DNA of 64,000 nt from Neorhizobium huautlense (lineage in GTDB: Bacteria; Pseudomonadota; Alphaproteobacteria; Rhizobiales; Rhizobiaceae), in NCBI RefSeq assembly GCF_030811685.1, contig NZ_JAUSRF010000007.1, positions 1 to 64,000 on the forward strand, written 5' to 3'. Positions 55,615-64,000 of the stretch are shown here, in pieces. The notes under the pieces are model-generated. The model did not search any database. It saw only the letters and a list, made by a program, of their open reading frames with translations, and was not told the DNA's origin. The first letter of the stretch is position 1. Each line of letters starts with the position of its first letter. Position numbers and translations under genes: made by a program.

Positions 55615-56037
55615 ATGACGGAAACGACGGAACAGCGAAGCCTTAACATGAAGCGCATCCGCTCGAAGGACACTGGTCCGGAGTTAGCAGTCCGTCGGCT
55701 TGTTCATGCAATGGGCTACCGCTTCCGCCTCCACCGCAAGGATTTGCCTGGCAAACCAGACTTGACGTTCGGGCCACGGCGGAAAATCATCGAAGTCAGA
55801 GGGTGCTATTGGCACGCCCACCTGCGATACGATTCCTCGTGCCGGGAAGCACGCTCCGAGGCAAAATCAAATCGGGCGTACTGGGGGCCGAAAATGGACC
55901 GCAACGTCGAACGCGATGAGAACAATGTCGCTCTCCTCGAAGCAGCGGGCTGGCAGGTCCTCGTCATTTGGGAATGTGAATTGAGAAACATGGATTTTGT
56001 GCATGCACGCATCTCAAGTTTCCTTGGCGAAAGGTAA
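55615..56037 (+). CDS. vsr: Very short patch repair endonuclease (Vsr)
   Basis: 140 residues with the Vsr motifs KRIRSKDTGPELAVRR and GKPDLTFGPRRKIIEVRGCYWHAH: Asp49 in KPDL and His67/His69 in the CYWHAH box. Vsr nicks next to T:G mismatches that arise when 5-methylcytosine deaminates, and is usually next to a cytosine methyltransferase gene, as here. The start at 55615 is supported by MTETTEQRSLNMKRI. Confidence 0.93.
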   Translation: MTETTEQRSLNMKRIRSKDTGPELAVRRLVHAMGYRFRLHRKDLPGKPDLTFGPRRKIIEVRGCYWHAHLRYDSSCREARSEAKSNRAYWGPKMDRNVERDENNVALLEAAGWQVLVIWECELRNMDFVHARISSFLGER

Positions 56038-56190
56038 TCTTGTGGGTTCTGGCTACGTTCCTCCGGTTAAGGTTGAGGAAACCTTGTATCCATAGGTTTG
56101 AAGGATGAACCGTTGCGCTGATTCGGTCGGCATGCTATGGCGAGAACGTTCTTCTTTTGTTCATGATGTTTTTTGTTATGGAGGCCTCCA

Positions 56191-57156
56191 ATGTCGCTAA
56201 CGTCGCTCGAAATGTGCGCCGGAGCCGGCGGGCAAGCTCGTGGCCTAGAGCTGGCTGGCTTCGATCACTCTGGTGTTGTGGAGATCGATCGCGATTGCTG
56301 TGAAACGCTTCGCTTGAACCGGAAACAATGGACTGTCCACGAGGAAGACCTGTCCCTTTTCGACGGTAGGGGATACAAGGGCATCGATCTTTTGGCCGGC
56401 GGGCTTCCGTGCCCGCCGTTTTCCATCGCCGGAAAACAGTTAGGCGATAAAGACGAAAGAAACCTCTTTCCCGCTGCAATCCGTCTAGTCGATGAAACAC
56501 GCCCCAAAGCAATTATGATTGAGAACGTCCGCGGCTTTCTGTCTGCGGTATTCGAAGATTATCGGGGTTTCATCAAAGGCGAATTAAAAAAGCTAGGCTA
56601 CGATGCCCATTGGCGCCTATTTAACTCGTCCGACTACGGTGTCCCACAATTACGGCCACGTGTTCTGATCGTTGCTCTTCGCGACGACATCAAAGATCAA
56701 TTTGAATGGCCAGCTCCATCACCGTACGACGCGCCGACTGTAGGTGAAACTCTTTTTGACCTGATGGCCGCCAATGGCTGGAGGGGAGCGAAATCTTGGG
56801 CGCAGCGAGCCAATGATGTCGCCCCGACGCTGGTCGGTGGGTCGAAAAAACATGGAGGCCCGGACCTTGGGCCAACTCGCGCAAAGCTGGCTTGGGCAAC
56901 GCTTGGCGTAAATGGCAAGTCTATTGCAGATGAAGCCCCTGAGCGCGACTTTGTCGGCATGCCGCGCCTGACCGTTCGCATGGCAGCCCGTATACAGGGC
57001 TTCGATGATGCTTGGCAGTTTCACGGACGAAAGACAGCTTCTTATCGCCAGGTTGGAAACGCGTTTCCACCACCTGTTGCTAAGGCTGTGGCTTCGAAAA
57101 TCCGTGAGGCGATAGAGACGCGCGCCAGCTATCCCGTTTCGGCGCTCGCGGGATAA
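56191..57156 (+). CDS. DNA cytosine-5 methyltransferase
   Basis: 321 residues with GGAGG 8 bases before the ATG. Motif I MCAGAGGQARGLELAGF (residues 8-24), catalytic Cys74 in GGLPCPPFS (motif IV), ENV at 111-113 (motif VI), and the C-terminal RQVGNAFPPPVA (motif X). It makes 5-methylcytosine. Next to a NaeI-type nuclease it is probably its cognate methylase; the NaeI site is GCCGGC, which occurs in this gene itself (56224-56229). Confidence 0.94.
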   Translation: MSLTSLEMCAGAGGQARGLELAGFDHSGVVEIDRDCCETLRLNRKQWTVHEEDLSLFDGRGYKGIDLLAGGLPCPPFSIAGKQLGDKDERNLFPAAIRLVDETRPKAIMIENVRGFLSAVFEDYRGFIKGELKKLGYDAHWRLFNSSDYGVPQLRPRVLIVALRDDIKDQFEWPAPSPYDAPTVGETLFDLMAANGWRGAKSWAQRANDVAPTLVGGSKKHGGPDLGPTRAKLAWATLGVNGKSIADEAPERDFVGMPRLTVRMAARIQGFDDAWQFHGRKTASYRQVGNAFPPPVAKAVASKIREAIETRASYPVSALAG

Positions 57157-57190
57157 CGTATTAACATTGCGCTAACTATGTCCATCAATC

Positions 57191-58072
57191 ATGGCGGGCA
57201 TGTCTCATGTCCCCCTTGATTCGCTACATCAGGACTTCGCAACCCTGTCAGCCATCGAAAGTGCGATCGTTTCCGCCGGCGGCGGTATCGACTCTTTCAC
57301 GGAAATGGTGACAGGGTTGTTCCGACAAGCCTTTGACGAGGTGATCGATGCGCCGCGAACAAACAGGTTCACCCTCGGGGAGATCGAGAAGACAGAAAAG
57401 ACCTACATAGGGACGAAGGTCGAAATCCTGCTTCGCAATTTTCTCAAAATGCCCAAAGGGAAAATTCTGGACCTGGCCGTCAACGGTATCGAGGTCGACA
57501 TCAAGATGACAACCGCCCGAGACTGGATGATCCCGAGGGAAAGCATCGGCCGTCCTGCAATCTTGATGAAAGCGAACGAGCGTACCGCCTTGTGCGATGT
57601 TGGCCTCGTTGTCTGCCGACCCGAATACCTTCGCCTAAGCAATAACCAGGACAAAAAGGGGCAGATCGCCGCTGCACAATATGTTCACATCTGGTGGATT
57701 TTGAGAAATCAGCCCTACCCGAAGAATTTCTGGGAGGTCCTGCCCGTCGTAGAGCGGAGAGCAATTATGGAGGCCGGGACTGGGAAATGGCGGCTGGCGG
57801 CTCTTTTTGAACGCATCCAAGGTCAACCGATTTCACGAAGCCAAGTTGAGGCGATTGGGCAACAGGACGACTACATGAAGCGTCTCCGGAAGAATGGTGG
57901 CGCTCGCGACATACTCGGGCCAAAACACATAGCCATACTGTGGGGATCGAAAGACCGTGATCTTATCGAGAGGTTTGGTCTTGGCCCCGTCACTTCCAGA
58001 GAATTTGTCTCGTACCACGCAGTCGACCCAGATGACATCACGCTTCTCCGGGCTCGCGATCATATCGATTGA
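57191..58072 (+). CDS. NaeI-type restriction endonuclease
   Basis: 293 residues. The catalytic core GTKVEILLRNFLKMPKGKIL, LDLAVNGIEVDIKMTTARDW has Glu78, Asp94, Asp103 and Lys105 in the places of the NaeI active site. The C-terminal half would be the DNA-binding (CAP-like) effector domain. NaeI cuts GCCGGC after contacting a second site. It starts 34 bases after the methyltransferase gene on the same strand; an ATG three codons later is possible. Confidence 0.88.
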   Translation: MAGMSHVPLDSLHQDFATLSAIESAIVSAGGGIDSFTEMVTGLFRQAFDEVIDAPRTNRFTLGEIEKTEKTYIGTKVEILLRNFLKMPKGKILDLAVNGIEVDIKMTTARDWMIPRESIGRPAILMKANERTALCDVGLVVCRPEYLRLSNNQDKKGQIAAAQYVHIWWILRNQPYPKNFWEVLPVVERRAIMEAGTGKWRLAALFERIQGQPISRSQVEAIGQQDDYMKRLRKNGGARDILGPKHIAILWGSKDRDLIERFGLGPVTSREFVSYHAVDPDDITLLRARDHID

Positions 58073-58188
58073 TAGGCACGCACAGCCGCACGAGGATCAA
58101 TCTTCAAATTCGGCGTTCGCCTGAGTCGTGGGCCCAAGTGGCTGCGATCGAATTGACTCGTTCGCTGTCGGACTAAAGTGAACGCAAC

Positions 58189-58881
58189 TTAATTTACGTT
58201 GCCACTCTTCTCTCTGTTCACATGCCCTCCAAGCAGCATAACAACAAGATGGACCAAATTCCGAGCACCAAACCGAGTCTTCAGTCGGTCCAGACGATGC
58301 TCGACGGTTCGATGTGACAAACCTAGCTGAGTCGCGATTTCCTTCGCAGTGCAGCCCTCCAACAGCAATTGCACAACGGCCTCATCATCAATGTCGAACT
58401 TGTTGTGGCTTTTCGGGGCATCGAGAAGAAAACGTGCATATGACGATGAGATCACCCACGCGGGACGACCGGTTGTCCGTTGCGGTATCAAAATTCGATC
58501 GTAGCCCAGGTTGATCCCAAATATCCGCGTTTTGACGAGCTCCATAGATGGCTGCTGGTTGGTGATCACCTGCTTCAGGCGAGGAATGACCGCCTCTGCC
58601 ATGTAGGCCTGATCCTTGAAATCGCCTATCCTCTGGTCCTCGAAAAGCTTGTTCACATTAATCAGGCTCGACGTGAAACCGGAGTGACGCACGGGTGTCA
58701 TCCGCCACTTCAGAGGATCATCACCTTCAATGCGGAAAACGGTCAACCTCATCTTGATGGATAAGAAATCCAGGGCACCCGCATAGACTGTTTGCGGCTC
58801 TGCCGGCTGGCTTGGATCGGTTTCGATCCATGCATCCAGCATCTTCTGGGTAATGGCGGTAAATGGCTTGTCTTTTAGCAT
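58189..58881 (-). CDS. LuxR-type HTH regulator, island paralogue
   Basis: 230 residues, homologous over the full length to the regulator at 45142-45861, with the same C-terminal helix-turn-helix (TAKEIATQLGLSHRTVEHRL) and middle motifs (VKTRIFGINLGYDRILIPQ). It is on the minus strand between the restriction gene and the unknown gene at 59085. The AHL-binding domain is absent. It is a candidate regulator of island genes. Confidence 0.85.
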   Translation of the reverse strand: MLKDKPFTAITQKMLDAWIETDPSQPAEPQTVYAGALDFLSIKMRLTVFRIEGDDPLKWRMTPVRHSGFTSSLINVNKLFEDQRIGDFKDQAYMAEAVIPRLKQVITNQQPSMELVKTRIFGINLGYDRILIPQRTTGRPAWVISSSYARFLLDAPKSHNKFDIDDEAVVQLLLEGCTAKEIATQLGLSHRTVEHRLDRLKTRFGARNLVHLVVMLLGGHVNREKSGNVN

Positions 58882-59084
58882 GCAGTCGGCCTCTCAATCG
58901 CAGCAACAAAAGCCAAGAGCAAAAAAAGAACAATTGCATTGTTTGAGGGGTGATTTTTATGCCCCAACATGAGGCGAACAAACGATTGATCACTTTGCAT
59001 AATTGACGAGTTCGACGCTTCGGGCGCAAACCCAGTGTAAGATCGCAGGCCACTTGATATCTTCCGGCATTCGCCACAGCATTG

Positions 59085-60449
59085 ATGTGTAAATCGCGAG
59101 TGAGAGCGGCGGAAGTGAGCGAAAATCAAGAAGAGTTCGATGCCCTTCGGAAAGCGGCATATTCGTTTGTGAACGAGCACGGTAAGGAAGCGGTGGCGCT
59201 GAGGGCTGTCTGTGAAGACTTCATGGGCCGCTGGCGCGATGCCCGTGGCTCCGCCGCAACAAGCGCGAAGAATGATAGAGCCCTCATCGATGATGTCGTC
59301 CGATGGACGATGAATCGGTACAATCGTCCTCGCTATAAACCGAAGCGCAGCCGCGAAGAGCGGGCCAAGATGTTTCTCCTGACACCTGCAGCATATCAAA
59401 TATCCGGGGAAGACTTCGGGCGCGCATCGATCCGCAATACGGCGCGGATAACCGGCCAATCAGTAAGCACCGTTGCCCGACACCTGTCGCGACAGGGCAT
59501 TGCTCCGAGGCGCGAAGCCAAAATCCGAAAGCTATCGAAGACGGGCCAAGAACTCACCCGAATTCTCGACGAGACATTCGACAGGCGCGCCTACGGTATA
59601 ATTCAAATGGACCGCTTGGGTGCGGCGCTGTGGGACGGCGCGGAGGCGCGTCAGGTGCCGGCGACGACACGAACCTCCCGGAGAAAGCGGTTGAAGACCA
59701 TGCTGGCGGAGATTTCGGCGGCAAATTTGAGCTACAGTATTGTTGTCGTCGATGACATCTGCGGCATTCATCGAGGGCGCCGTTTTCCCTCGCTATCCGA
59801 AGCCGCAACGTGGATCGCCGAAGAGAAGCGGCTCGATCGCTACGCACCGATCCGGTACCCGTCTCCCCAAACCGAAACCACGACCGAATATTTCTGGGCC
59901 GATCCCGTGGTCATCGATGCTATGGCTGTCATCGACATGGCAGTTACTGGCCGATTCCATCCGAGTAACAAGCTGGATGCGATCTTCCGTTTCGAACGAA
60001 TCTTGTTCGACATAACACCAGTTCTGCCCTGGCTGGAGCGGGCATATCATTCCTATGCCGGCGACGACATGGCGGAGAACCTGTCCGATCTCGCATCAAT
60101 GATCACCGACCCGGATACCAGAAAAGCTGTGAGGCGGTTGGGCACCATCATGCGTGAACTGAAGGGTTTCACGGGTAGCTTTCCGCTGTGCTTTGATGCC
60201 TTCCAAACCGTGGACTTTGTCCTCGGCATAATGGACAAGACCGCAGAGGCATCTCCCGAGAGCTTCGCCAAACTTGCCTACATTCGGGACTGGTTCGAAG
60301 AGTCGGGCGCTTATTACGATGATGTTCAGAATGAGCTAGCCCAGATGCTGGAGAAGGAGAAGTCGGGCGAATGGCAAGCACCTGATCCCGAAACGCTTTC
60401 TCGCTACCTACCCGTGCATTCCACGAATAAAACGACAACCACCTCATGA
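59085..60449 (+). CDS. Unknown island protein with a predicted helix-turn-helix
   Basis: 454 residues from an ATG at 59085 (a TTG at 59082 and a GTG at 59115 are also possible). The N-terminal part has a helix-turn-helix-like stretch (SIRNTARITGQSVSTVARHLSRQGI, about 110-135) preceded by basic residues. The middle is predicted alpha/beta (NLSYSIVVVDDICGIHRGRR). No catalytic motif is evident and I do not know the family. The initial ATG lacks a good ribosome site, so the start is uncertain. Confidence 0.6.
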   Translation: MCKSRVRAAEVSENQEEFDALRKAAYSFVNEHGKEAVALRAVCEDFMGRWRDARGSAATSAKNDRALIDDVVRWTMNRYNRPRYKPKRSREERAKMFLLTPAAYQISGEDFGRASIRNTARITGQSVSTVARHLSRQGIAPRREAKIRKLSKTGQELTRILDETFDRRAYGIIQMDRLGAALWDGAEARQVPATTRTSRRKRLKTMLAEISAANLSYSIVVVDDICGIHRGRRFPSLSEAATWIAEEKRLDRYAPIRYPSPQTETTTEYFWADPVVIDAMAVIDMAVTGRFHPSNKLDAIFRFERILFDITPVLPWLERAYHSYAGDDMAENLSDLASMITDPDTRKAVRRLGTIMRELKGFTGSFPLCFDAFQTVDFVLGIMDKTAEASPESFAKLAYIRDWFEESGAYYDDVQNELAQMLEKEKSGEWQAPDPETLSRYLPVHSTNKTTTTS

Positions 60450-60839
60450 TTAATCATATATTTCAGTCAGTTGAGATGTAATGTCCCGTTTTCTTTATAT
60501 AGTAAGGAATTCTCTTTTAGAGGAATGGCTTCCAGCGACATCCTGTCTTGTCGCGAAGACGGCGCGCTAATGAACCTTCGGCAGCTCGGTGAGTTCGTGG
60601 ACACGCTGACAACGACAAGAGGGCGAGGTCTACCCGCTCCAAGCAATCGCAGATCAATCCGAAAAAATACGTCTCGCTCCTCACGAGAGGGTAGTTTTTC
60701 CCTATCCCTGCTTTTCTTTGTTAATCTGTTTTAACCATGTTTAGGTCGCGGAGGTTCCGCGAACAGGCTCATGTTCATGGCGTTTGCTTTTCAAGGATTT
60801 TTTAGTCGCGTGCGGAAAACGCCGCGCGGATTGGGATAT
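60450..60839. other. Intergenic stretch upstream of the flagellin-like gene
   Basis: About 390 bases. A frame at 60524-60734 (from ATGGCTTCC) begins plausibly but ends with an irregular hydrophobic tail and has too close a ribosome site. The promoter of the flagellin-like gene must lie here. The composition is lower in GC near 60680-60750. Confidence 0.4.
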
Positions 60840-61943
60840 ATGACGAGTTTGATCACGAATACCGCTGCGATGTCGGCGCTTGGCGTTCTGAGAGACATAG
60901 GATCAAACCTAAACGGTGTCCAACGTGATATCTCTTCGGGACTAAGAGTCTCGGAAGCGTCGGATGATGTCGCCTATTGGTCGATTTCGACCACGATGAG
61001 GTCGGATACCAAGGCAATGACGGCTGTAGCGGAGGGTGTGGGCCTAGCCACGGGCATCGTGCAGACGGCCTATAGTGCCATGGAGACGGTGCGTGACAGC
61101 TTCGTCGAGATTAGAGATTTAGCCATAATGGCAAGCCAGGAGCCCGCCCCCGAATTCAAAAACCTTATAATCGGCGGTTTCGTGGCCGACGAATATTACG
61201 CGACATCGAGTGTTGCGCGTATCGAAAGACATATGCAGCAGTACCAGAACCAGGCACGGGCGGCCATGATGTCGGCTTCCTTCGCGGGAGTAAATTTGCT
61301 GTATCACACGAAAGACGATCCGGTGAAGGCGAGCGAAAAGGTACACACCTTTGTGGTGGGGTACGCTCAGGGAGAAGTGCAGACGCTCGACATCGACGCG
61401 ATGGATTTCCTTCTGCTCAACGATGATGTGGGCTCGTATCCAACGACCTATCCCGGCCAATACAATCCCGAGAAATCTCTGTTTGACTCGTCGGACATCC
61501 TGCCAACGGCAGGATCATTTGTTCCCGCCGCCGTGTATTGGTACAACATCCCTGTGAGCAATCCGGACACGGGCGAACCTGAAGCCTACGATGTCAACCC
61601 GTCCTACGTCCTGATGAACATCGAGAACAACATCGCCCGCCACGGCGGTGACAGGCAGCTACAGTATTCTCATCTCGTGAATTATATCGATTCCAAGCTC
61701 GGCGATCTGACGGATCGCATGGCGAATCTCGGCTCCATACAGAATGCTCTTGAAGCCCGTGACGAAGACAACTTGAAAAGGATCGATACCGTCACGAGGG
61801 GGGTAAGCATTCTGGTCGATGCCGATATGGAAGAGAGTTCGGCAAGATTGAACGCGCTGCAAACCCAGCAGCAATTAGCTGTCCAGGCGCTCAGCATAGC
61901 CAATCAACAGCCCTCGGCAATCATGGCGCTATTTACCGCCTGA
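60840..61943 (+). CDS. Flagellin-like protein
   Basis: 367 residues. The N-terminus MTSLITNTAAMSALGVLRDI ... SGLRVSEASDDVAYWSIST and the C-terminus SSARLNALQTQQQLAVQALS IANQQPS match the D0/D1 ends of rhizobial flagellins. The central domain is unlike the usual one (KSLFDSSDILPTAG, Tyr/Pro rich). No flagellar genes are nearby. It may be a divergent filament subunit or a protein that uses the flagellar export path. The start at 60840 is preferred to one at 60771 because it gives the conserved N-terminus. Confidence 0.8.
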   Translation: MTSLITNTAAMSALGVLRDIGSNLNGVQRDISSGLRVSEASDDVAYWSISTTMRSDTKAMTAVAEGVGLATGIVQTAYSAMETVRDSFVEIRDLAIMASQEPAPEFKNLIIGGFVADEYYATSSVARIERHMQQYQNQARAAMMSASFAGVNLLYHTKDDPVKASEKVHTFVVGYAQGEVQTLDIDAMDFLLLNDDVGSYPTTYPGQYNPEKSLFDSSDILPTAGSFVPAAVYWYNIPVSNPDTGEPEAYDVNPSYVLMNIENNIARHGGDRQLQYSHLVNYIDSKLGDLTDRMANLGSIQNALEARDEDNLKRIDTVTRGVSILVDADMEESSARLNALQTQQQLAVQALSIANQQPSAIMALFTA

Positions 61944-62085
61944 GGGCTTGGTCAAGCCTCCGTCGATCGGTCGTTCCACGCGGCCCGGCATGTTCTTGGG
62001 ATGCTGATAACGGCGTAACCATGGGCAGCGTAGCGCACCTTGCCACGCCGCCCATGTGAAACCAACCGAACGCTACCCCGCGTGC

Positions 62086-62679
62086 CTAAAGCTCTTGAAG
62101 AACCCGGCCATTTGATAGGGTCTGCGTGCGCCTTCCGCCTGTTAGTCGTAGTTTCACGATGTTGGCCTTGATCATTATGATTGCCATAACCACGAGAAGA
62201 TGAAGGAACGGCCAGAGCGGTATCGTTCCCATCAGCCAGGCAAACCCGAAACCGTCTGTCGATCCCCCAAACTCTCTTCTCACCGCATAAGTCGATGCAA
62301 TGGCCGTTGTCATAAGCCAGAGATAAGGAACCGACAGGAAACCGACCATGAATGCGGTTCCAAGGAAAGCGAATACCTGCTTGGATAGGCGGAGGCCGGC
62401 GCTGACACCTCTTTCCGTTTCGGTCGCCAAGATCACGTTTCTCTTGAGGAAAGCGGTGAAGAAATTGCGGAATGGCAGGACGTAAAGTGCCAGATGATTT
62501 CCGACCTGAAGGTCCTGGTTTACATCCGCTCCAGCGATCACCCTCTTGATCTTGTATGAATTGCCGTCATCCGCATCGATCGTCACAAACTCATAATATG
62601 CACCGTCTCGCATCAACTGGTGCTGGCTTAACTGCGCCACCGTTCCCTCGATTTTCTTTACTTTCCCAACACCCAACAT
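62086..62679 (-). CDS. Membrane protein of unknown function
   Basis: 197 residues from ATG at 62679 (AGGGA 9 bases before). N-terminal soluble beta-rich part (KIEGTVAQLSQHQLMRDGAYYEFVTID) followed by membrane helices (FLGTAFMVGFLSVPYLWLMTTAIA and WPFLHLLVVMAIIMIKANIV). No recognised family. It converges on the flagellin-like gene with a gap of about 140 bases. Confidence 0.65.
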   Translation of the reverse strand: MLGVGKVKKIEGTVAQLSQHQLMRDGAYYEFVTIDADDGNSYKIKRVIAGADVNQDLQVGNHLALYVLPFRNFFTAFLKRNVILATETERGVSAGLRLSKQVFAFLGTAFMVGFLSVPYLWLMTTAIASTYAVRREFGGSTDGFGFAWLMGTIPLWPFLHLLVVMAIIMIKANIVKLRLTGGRRTQTLSNGRVLQEL

Positions 62680-63448
62680 AGTCTCAATCCCTACTGTCAA
62701 TTAAAGCTTGGGTAAGTGTGCGCAACAGCGATTAAAGGCCGCATAAGAAGTCCGGTTTAGAAAACTGCTATCTGTATGGGTAGATTTACCGGAGGCACCT
62801 TCACATCAAAAGGAATGCCTCTCCGGGGGCAGTCGATCCCGGTTCCCGCCATGGCGGCGCGATGCTGAACCTCCTGCGGCTACCCCTTTTTCCGGTCTCG
62901 GCATGCGCGAATTACCGCGCCATCCTCGTCTACGAGGAACGCTATGCTTGCCGCTCCGATATGCTCATCTTTGATCCGGGGTGCGATGCCCGCACCGGCA
63001 GGCCTTGTGGGCCATGTTGCTTGGAAAAGGCGCCCTACAGGCGCGTATAAGGCTCGTACGGCACTAATATATGTTTGGATGGGGCTGATACCTCTGAATT
63101 CATTTCAAAACCCTCACCGCAAAGCCTGCCAGCGTTCTCGTTCGGTCAACGGCGCTGCCGTCCTTCCCTTCGTTGCGGCCCTGCGGGTGACTGCCACTGC
63201 GAACGCCGGCGATCTTCGAGGCATCGGGACGGGGAACATCAAGGCCGCCCTACGGGCGGGTCCGAAGCTTTGGCCTGCGGCCCGCATCGAACAGGGAACA
63301 GATCATCACGTCCGAAAAATCGTAAAATCCAACCTGTTTCGTTAACCTCGCCTCCGGCACGATACAACCAAGCCGCGTTATCTCCTGGGCTCCCTTCTCA
63401 CGGAATGATATTAAAAAGGCATAGGAAACAGACAGAAAGAGCACTCAG
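62680..63448. other. Non-coding stretch in the island
   Basis: About 770 bases without a convincing gene. It contains several GC-rich short inverted stretches (for example GGCGCCCTACAGGCGC near 63030 and GCCGCCCTACGGGCGG near 63246), which share the pattern CGCCCTAC-GGCG and could be degenerate copies of one repeat. No RNA gene was recognised. Confidence 0.4.
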
Positions 63449-63691
63449 ATGCAGGTCAGCACCACCACCATTCCGGGCATGACATTTTTCGTCCAGGTTG
63501 AAGAGGTTAATCACCGTGACCAGTTCGGTGGCCTCATCTGTTATTTGGCATCGTTATACCGGCTCGATCCCAAAACCTCCGCACGGCACCTCGTTCGGCG
63601 CTCGCGCATCCCCGGGACAGCCGACGAAATGAAGCGCGAGTTCCATCGCGACGGCATCCGTGCATTCCGCCGCCTCGAAGCCAAATCCTGA
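63449..63691 (+). CDS. Small hypothetical protein
   Basis: 80 residues, MQVSTTTIPGMTFFVQVEEV..., basic C-terminus (RHLVRRSRIPGTADEMKREFHRDGIRAFRRLEAKS). Its stop is followed directly by the next start, so they are co-transcribed. No family recognised. Confidence 0.55.
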   Translation: MQVSTTTIPGMTFFVQVEEVNHRDQFGGLICYLASLYRLDPKTSARHLVRRSRIPGTADEMKREFHRDGIRAFRRLEAKS

Positions 63692-63874
63692 ATGGAGGAC
63701 AGAACCTTGCTCGTTCTCCGCATCCTCTCACTGCCGCTCGCGTTGGCTGCCTTCGCGCTGCTGTACGTCGTCGCGAATAAGGCACCTCACGCCGTGGAAT
63801 CCATCAATGTATTCGTTTGGCTTCTGCTACCAGCGCTGGTCGGACTGAAAATTTTCGCGAGGCAGCGGAAGTGA
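63692..63874 (+). CDS. Two-helix small membrane protein
   Basis: 60 residues, with helices LVLRILSLPLALAAFALLYVVA and INVFVWLLLPALVGLKIFA. The start is contiguous with the preceding stop (TGAATG). No family recognised; the sequence to the right edge (63875-64000) shows nothing further. Confidence 0.55.
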   Translation: MEDRTLLVLRILSLPLALAAFALLYVVANKAPHAVESINVFVWLLLPALVGLKIFARQRK

Positions 63875-64000
63875 ATAAATTATCTAAAAGCTTCTCTTGC
63901 TTTTCGCAAAACGTGCCGTTTCGAGTGTCTTAGGGTTTTGGAATTCGCGCGCCCGGCAGAAAACCTCAAGGTAAAAAATTGGTCTGGAAGACCTCAGTTC

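Larger units (their letters stand above)
51501..64000. mobile_element. Genomic island, left end (right end outside the window)
   Basis: It begins with a tRNA 3' remnant and an adjacent tyrosine recombinase gene. The content is then accessory: nucleotide-metabolism genes, Vsr, DNA methyltransferase, NaeI-type nuclease, unknown proteins and a flagellin-like gene. The orientation of the remnant predicts that an intact tRNA gene lies at the right end, past position 64000. Confidence 0.75.

Noticed and set aside
1..64000. CRISPR array, rRNA operon or complete tRNA gene
   Set aside because: I saw no regularly spaced direct repeats, no rRNA sequence, and only a partial tRNA 3' end (51501-51550).

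Overview
The window looks like a chromosomal segment of a Rhizobiaceae bacterium, most likely Agrobacterium. The evidence is high-GC coding sequence throughout, a RirA-type iron regulator, an F0 ATP synthase operon (atpI-B-E-F'-F) separated from the F1 genes, a RIME-like intergenic palindromic element, and protein sequences of alphaproteobacterial type. All assignments come from reading the sequence; no database was searched.

Layout. Positions 1-11000 hold the two glycyl-tRNA synthetase genes (glyS and glyQ, about 5.4 kb apart), an AroA-type EPSP synthase, LemA and a DUF2207 membrane protein. Interleaved with them are five small toxin-antitoxin type loci, one with a frameshifted toxin, and the edge of an IS630-family transposase. 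Positions 11000-25700 are a housekeeping core: SppA-like peptidase, tRNA m6A37-type methyltransferase, long-chain polyprenyl diphosphate synthase, TPR/LysM protein, ispE, moaB, a radical SAM protein, rnhB, the F0 ATP synthase operon and a SleB-like cell wall hydrolase. Positions 25900-33355 are a type VI secretion cargo locus on the minus strand: vgrG, a very AT-rich membrane-protein gene, an unknown gene, PAAR, a DUF4123 adaptor, a small putative toxin, a candidate immunity gene, and a GAD-like/DUF1851 (Tdi1-like) immunity-type protein with no matching nuclease in the window.

Positions 33500-46400 hold amino-acid and redox functions (an Lrp/AsnC regulator divergent from a DadA-type dehydrogenase, and a second DadA-like oxidase), a TetR regulator with a perfect upstream palindrome, rirA, an M48 protease with a YjgN protein, methylmalonate-semialdehyde dehydrogenase, a LysR regulator and a LuxR-type regulator. 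Positions 46477-51229 are a Kdp potassium-pump operon in the unusual order kdpF - small ORF - kdpB - small ORF - kdpA - kdpC.

From about 51500 to the right edge the window is a genomic island. A tRNA 3'-end-like remnant followed by a tyrosine recombinase gene marks its left end; the other end lies outside the window. The island carries a cytosine-nucleotide cluster (a thymidylate-synthase-fold enzyme with the Asn-to-Asp change typical of dCMP-specific enzymes, a membrane-anchored dCTP-deaminase-fold protein lacking the catalytic Glu, and a divergent dCMP-deaminase-like protein). Next to it are Vsr, a cytosine-5 DNA methyltransferase and a NaeI-type restriction endonuclease. Further right are a paralogue of the chromosomal LuxR-type regulator, a protein of unknown function, and a flagellin-like protein far from any flagellar genes. 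The nucleotide cluster beside the restriction-modification set is the best candidate for an undescribed, probably anti-phage or DNA-modification, system.
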